The notes under the pieces were generated by a model, which saw nothing but the letters and a program-made list of their open reading frames with translations, was not told the origin of the DNA and made no database searches. From Oscillospiraceae bacterium (GTDB lineage Bacteria > Bacillota > Clostridia > Oscillospirales > Oscillospiraceae), in contig JAFSFK010000114.1 of the NCBI GenBank assembly GCA_017435245.1, positions 1-12,704 of the forward strand: a stretch of DNA of 12,704 bases. The letters run 5' to 3'. Numbering within the stretch: position 1 is the first letter of the stretch; each line of letters starts with the position of its first letter. The position numbers were made by a program, and so were the translations under genes. Below are positions 11,891 through 12,704 of this stretch, one piece after another.

Positions 11891-12704
11891 ATGAAATTAT
11901 ATGACGAACTGGTTGCCAGAGGTTTGATCGCCCAGGTTACCAATGAAGATGAGATCCGTGAGATGATCGACAACGGCAAGGCCACTTTCTACATTGGCTT
12001 TGACCCTACCGCCGATTCTCTGCATGTAGGCCACTTTATGGCGCTGTGTCTGATGAAGCGCCTGCAGATGGCTGGCAATAAGCCTATCGCCCTGATCGGT
12101 GGTGGTACTGCTATGATTGGCGACCCCTCCGGCAGAACCGATATGCGTTCTATGATGACCAAGGAGACCATCGACCACAACTGTGCCTGCTTCAAAAAAC
12201 AGATGGAACGCTTCATCGAGTTCGGCGAGGGCAAAGCACAGATGGTGAATAATGCCGACTGGCTGCTGGACCTCAACTATGTGGATGTGCTGCGTGAAGT
12301 GGGTGCTTGCTTCTCTGTTAACAACATGCTTCGTGCTGAGTGCTACAAGCAGAGAATGGAGAAGGGCCTTTCCTTCCTGGAATTCAACTATATGATTATG
12401 CAGTCCTATGACTTCTACTACCTGTATCAGAACTACGGCTGCAATATGCAGTTTGGTGGCAATGATCAGTGGAGCAATATGCTGGGCGGTACGGAACTGA
12501 TCCGCAGAAAGCTCCAGAAGGATGCCCATGCGATGACCATTACTCTGCTTCTCAATTCTGAGGGCAAGAAGATGGGTAAGACCGCAAAGGGTGCCGTGTG
12601 GCTGGATCCCAACAAGACTACTCCCTTTGAGTTCTACCAGTATTGGCGTAATGTTGAGGATGCGGATGTCCTTAAGTGTATCCGTATGCTGACCTTCCTG
12701 CCTC
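11891..12704 (+). CDS. tyrS: Tyrosyl-tRNA synthetase (3' end cut by window edge)
   Basis: TyrRS charges tRNA-Tyr with tyrosine using ATP. The visible 271 residues run open to the window edge; a full protein is usually about 400-430 residues, so the anticodon-binding and S4-like C-terminus is missing. Class I motifs are present: the HIGH-type HVGH (45-48) after [18 protein letters not shown] (77-83), [15 protein letters not shown] (165-179, tyrosine-binding region), FGGNDQWSN (188-196), and the KMSKS-type loop KMGKT (227-231). ATG at 11891 is preceded by GGAGGA at 7 bases. The tyrosine T-box directly upstream independently supports the amino-acid specificity. Codon choice here is more uniform than in the genes to the left, as expected for a highly expressed housekeeping gene. 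Confidence 0.97.
   Translation, partial: MKLYDELVARGLIAQVTNEDEIREMIDNGKATFYIGFDPTADSLHVGHFMALCLMKRLQMAGNKPIALIGGGTAMIGDPSGRTDMRSMMTKETIDHNCACFKKQMERFIEFGEGKAQMVNNADWLLDLNYVDVLREVGACFSVNNMLRAECYKQRMEKGLSFLEFNYMIMQSYDFYYLYQNYGCNMQFGGNDQWSNMLGGTELIRRKLQKDAHAMTITLLLNSEGKKMGKTAKGAVWLDPNKTTPFEFYQYWRNVEDADVLKCIRMLTFLP

Noticed and set aside
1..12704. CRISPR arrays, insertion sequences, prophage or tRNA genes
   Set aside because: No regularly spaced direct repeats, transposase-like frames, phage genes or tRNA cloverleafs were seen, apart from the tRNA-like 5' strand of tmRNA.

Overview
The window looks like a chromosomal segment of a Gram-positive, low-to-moderate-GC bacterium of the class Clostridia (Bacillota), possibly Oscillospirales-like. 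I infer this from strong GGAGG ribosome binding sites, a LexA box of the Bacillota type, a tyrosyl T-box leader, the argR-recN and dxs-tlyA-nadK gene order, and an OLE RNA locus. There are no mobile elements, CRISPR arrays or tRNA genes, and coding density is high.

Left part (1-2428), all on the minus strand. Reading leftwards, an HAD-type phosphatase and a small VOC (glyoxalase-fold) protein form a two-gene unit. They are followed by smpB, a cyclophilin (ppiB) and the 5' half of the tmRNA gene ssrA, which leaves the window at position 1. SmpB and tmRNA, the two partners of trans-translation, are therefore neighbours with a peptidyl-prolyl isomerase between them. The tmRNA tag is predicted to end in VALAA.

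Middle left (2429-4600), plus strand. A divergent promoter with a LexA-box-like site between its -35 and -10 drives an 89-residue protein of unknown function, translationally coupled to a 425-residue Y-family DNA polymerase with a clamp-binding motif. A Nudix hydrolase with its own promoter and a clear intrinsic terminator follows.

Centre (4629-11575), plus strand. The 700-base gene-free stretch after the terminator holds a promoter and a structured RNA of about 613 nt, directly followed by a four-helix membrane protein that I recognise as the OLE-associated protein OapA. RNA length, position and neighbours all match the OLE (ornate, large, extremophilic) RNA locus. The cluster continues tightly packed with dxs (isoprenoid precursors), tlyA (rRNA 2'-O-methylation), nadK (NADP synthesis), argR (arginine repressor) and recN (SMC-like recombination repair). 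No terminator is visible between these genes, so they are probably one long operon. Five of its six protein genes appear to start with GTG.

Right end (11572-12704). A consensus promoter overlapping the recN stop codon starts a tyrosine-specific T-box leader (specifier UAC, T-box UGGU, intrinsic terminator) in front of tyrS, which is cut by the window edge.

The least understood content is the OLE RNA/OapA complex, whose molecular mechanism is still poorly defined, and the small SOS-linked protein coupled to the Y-family polymerase.
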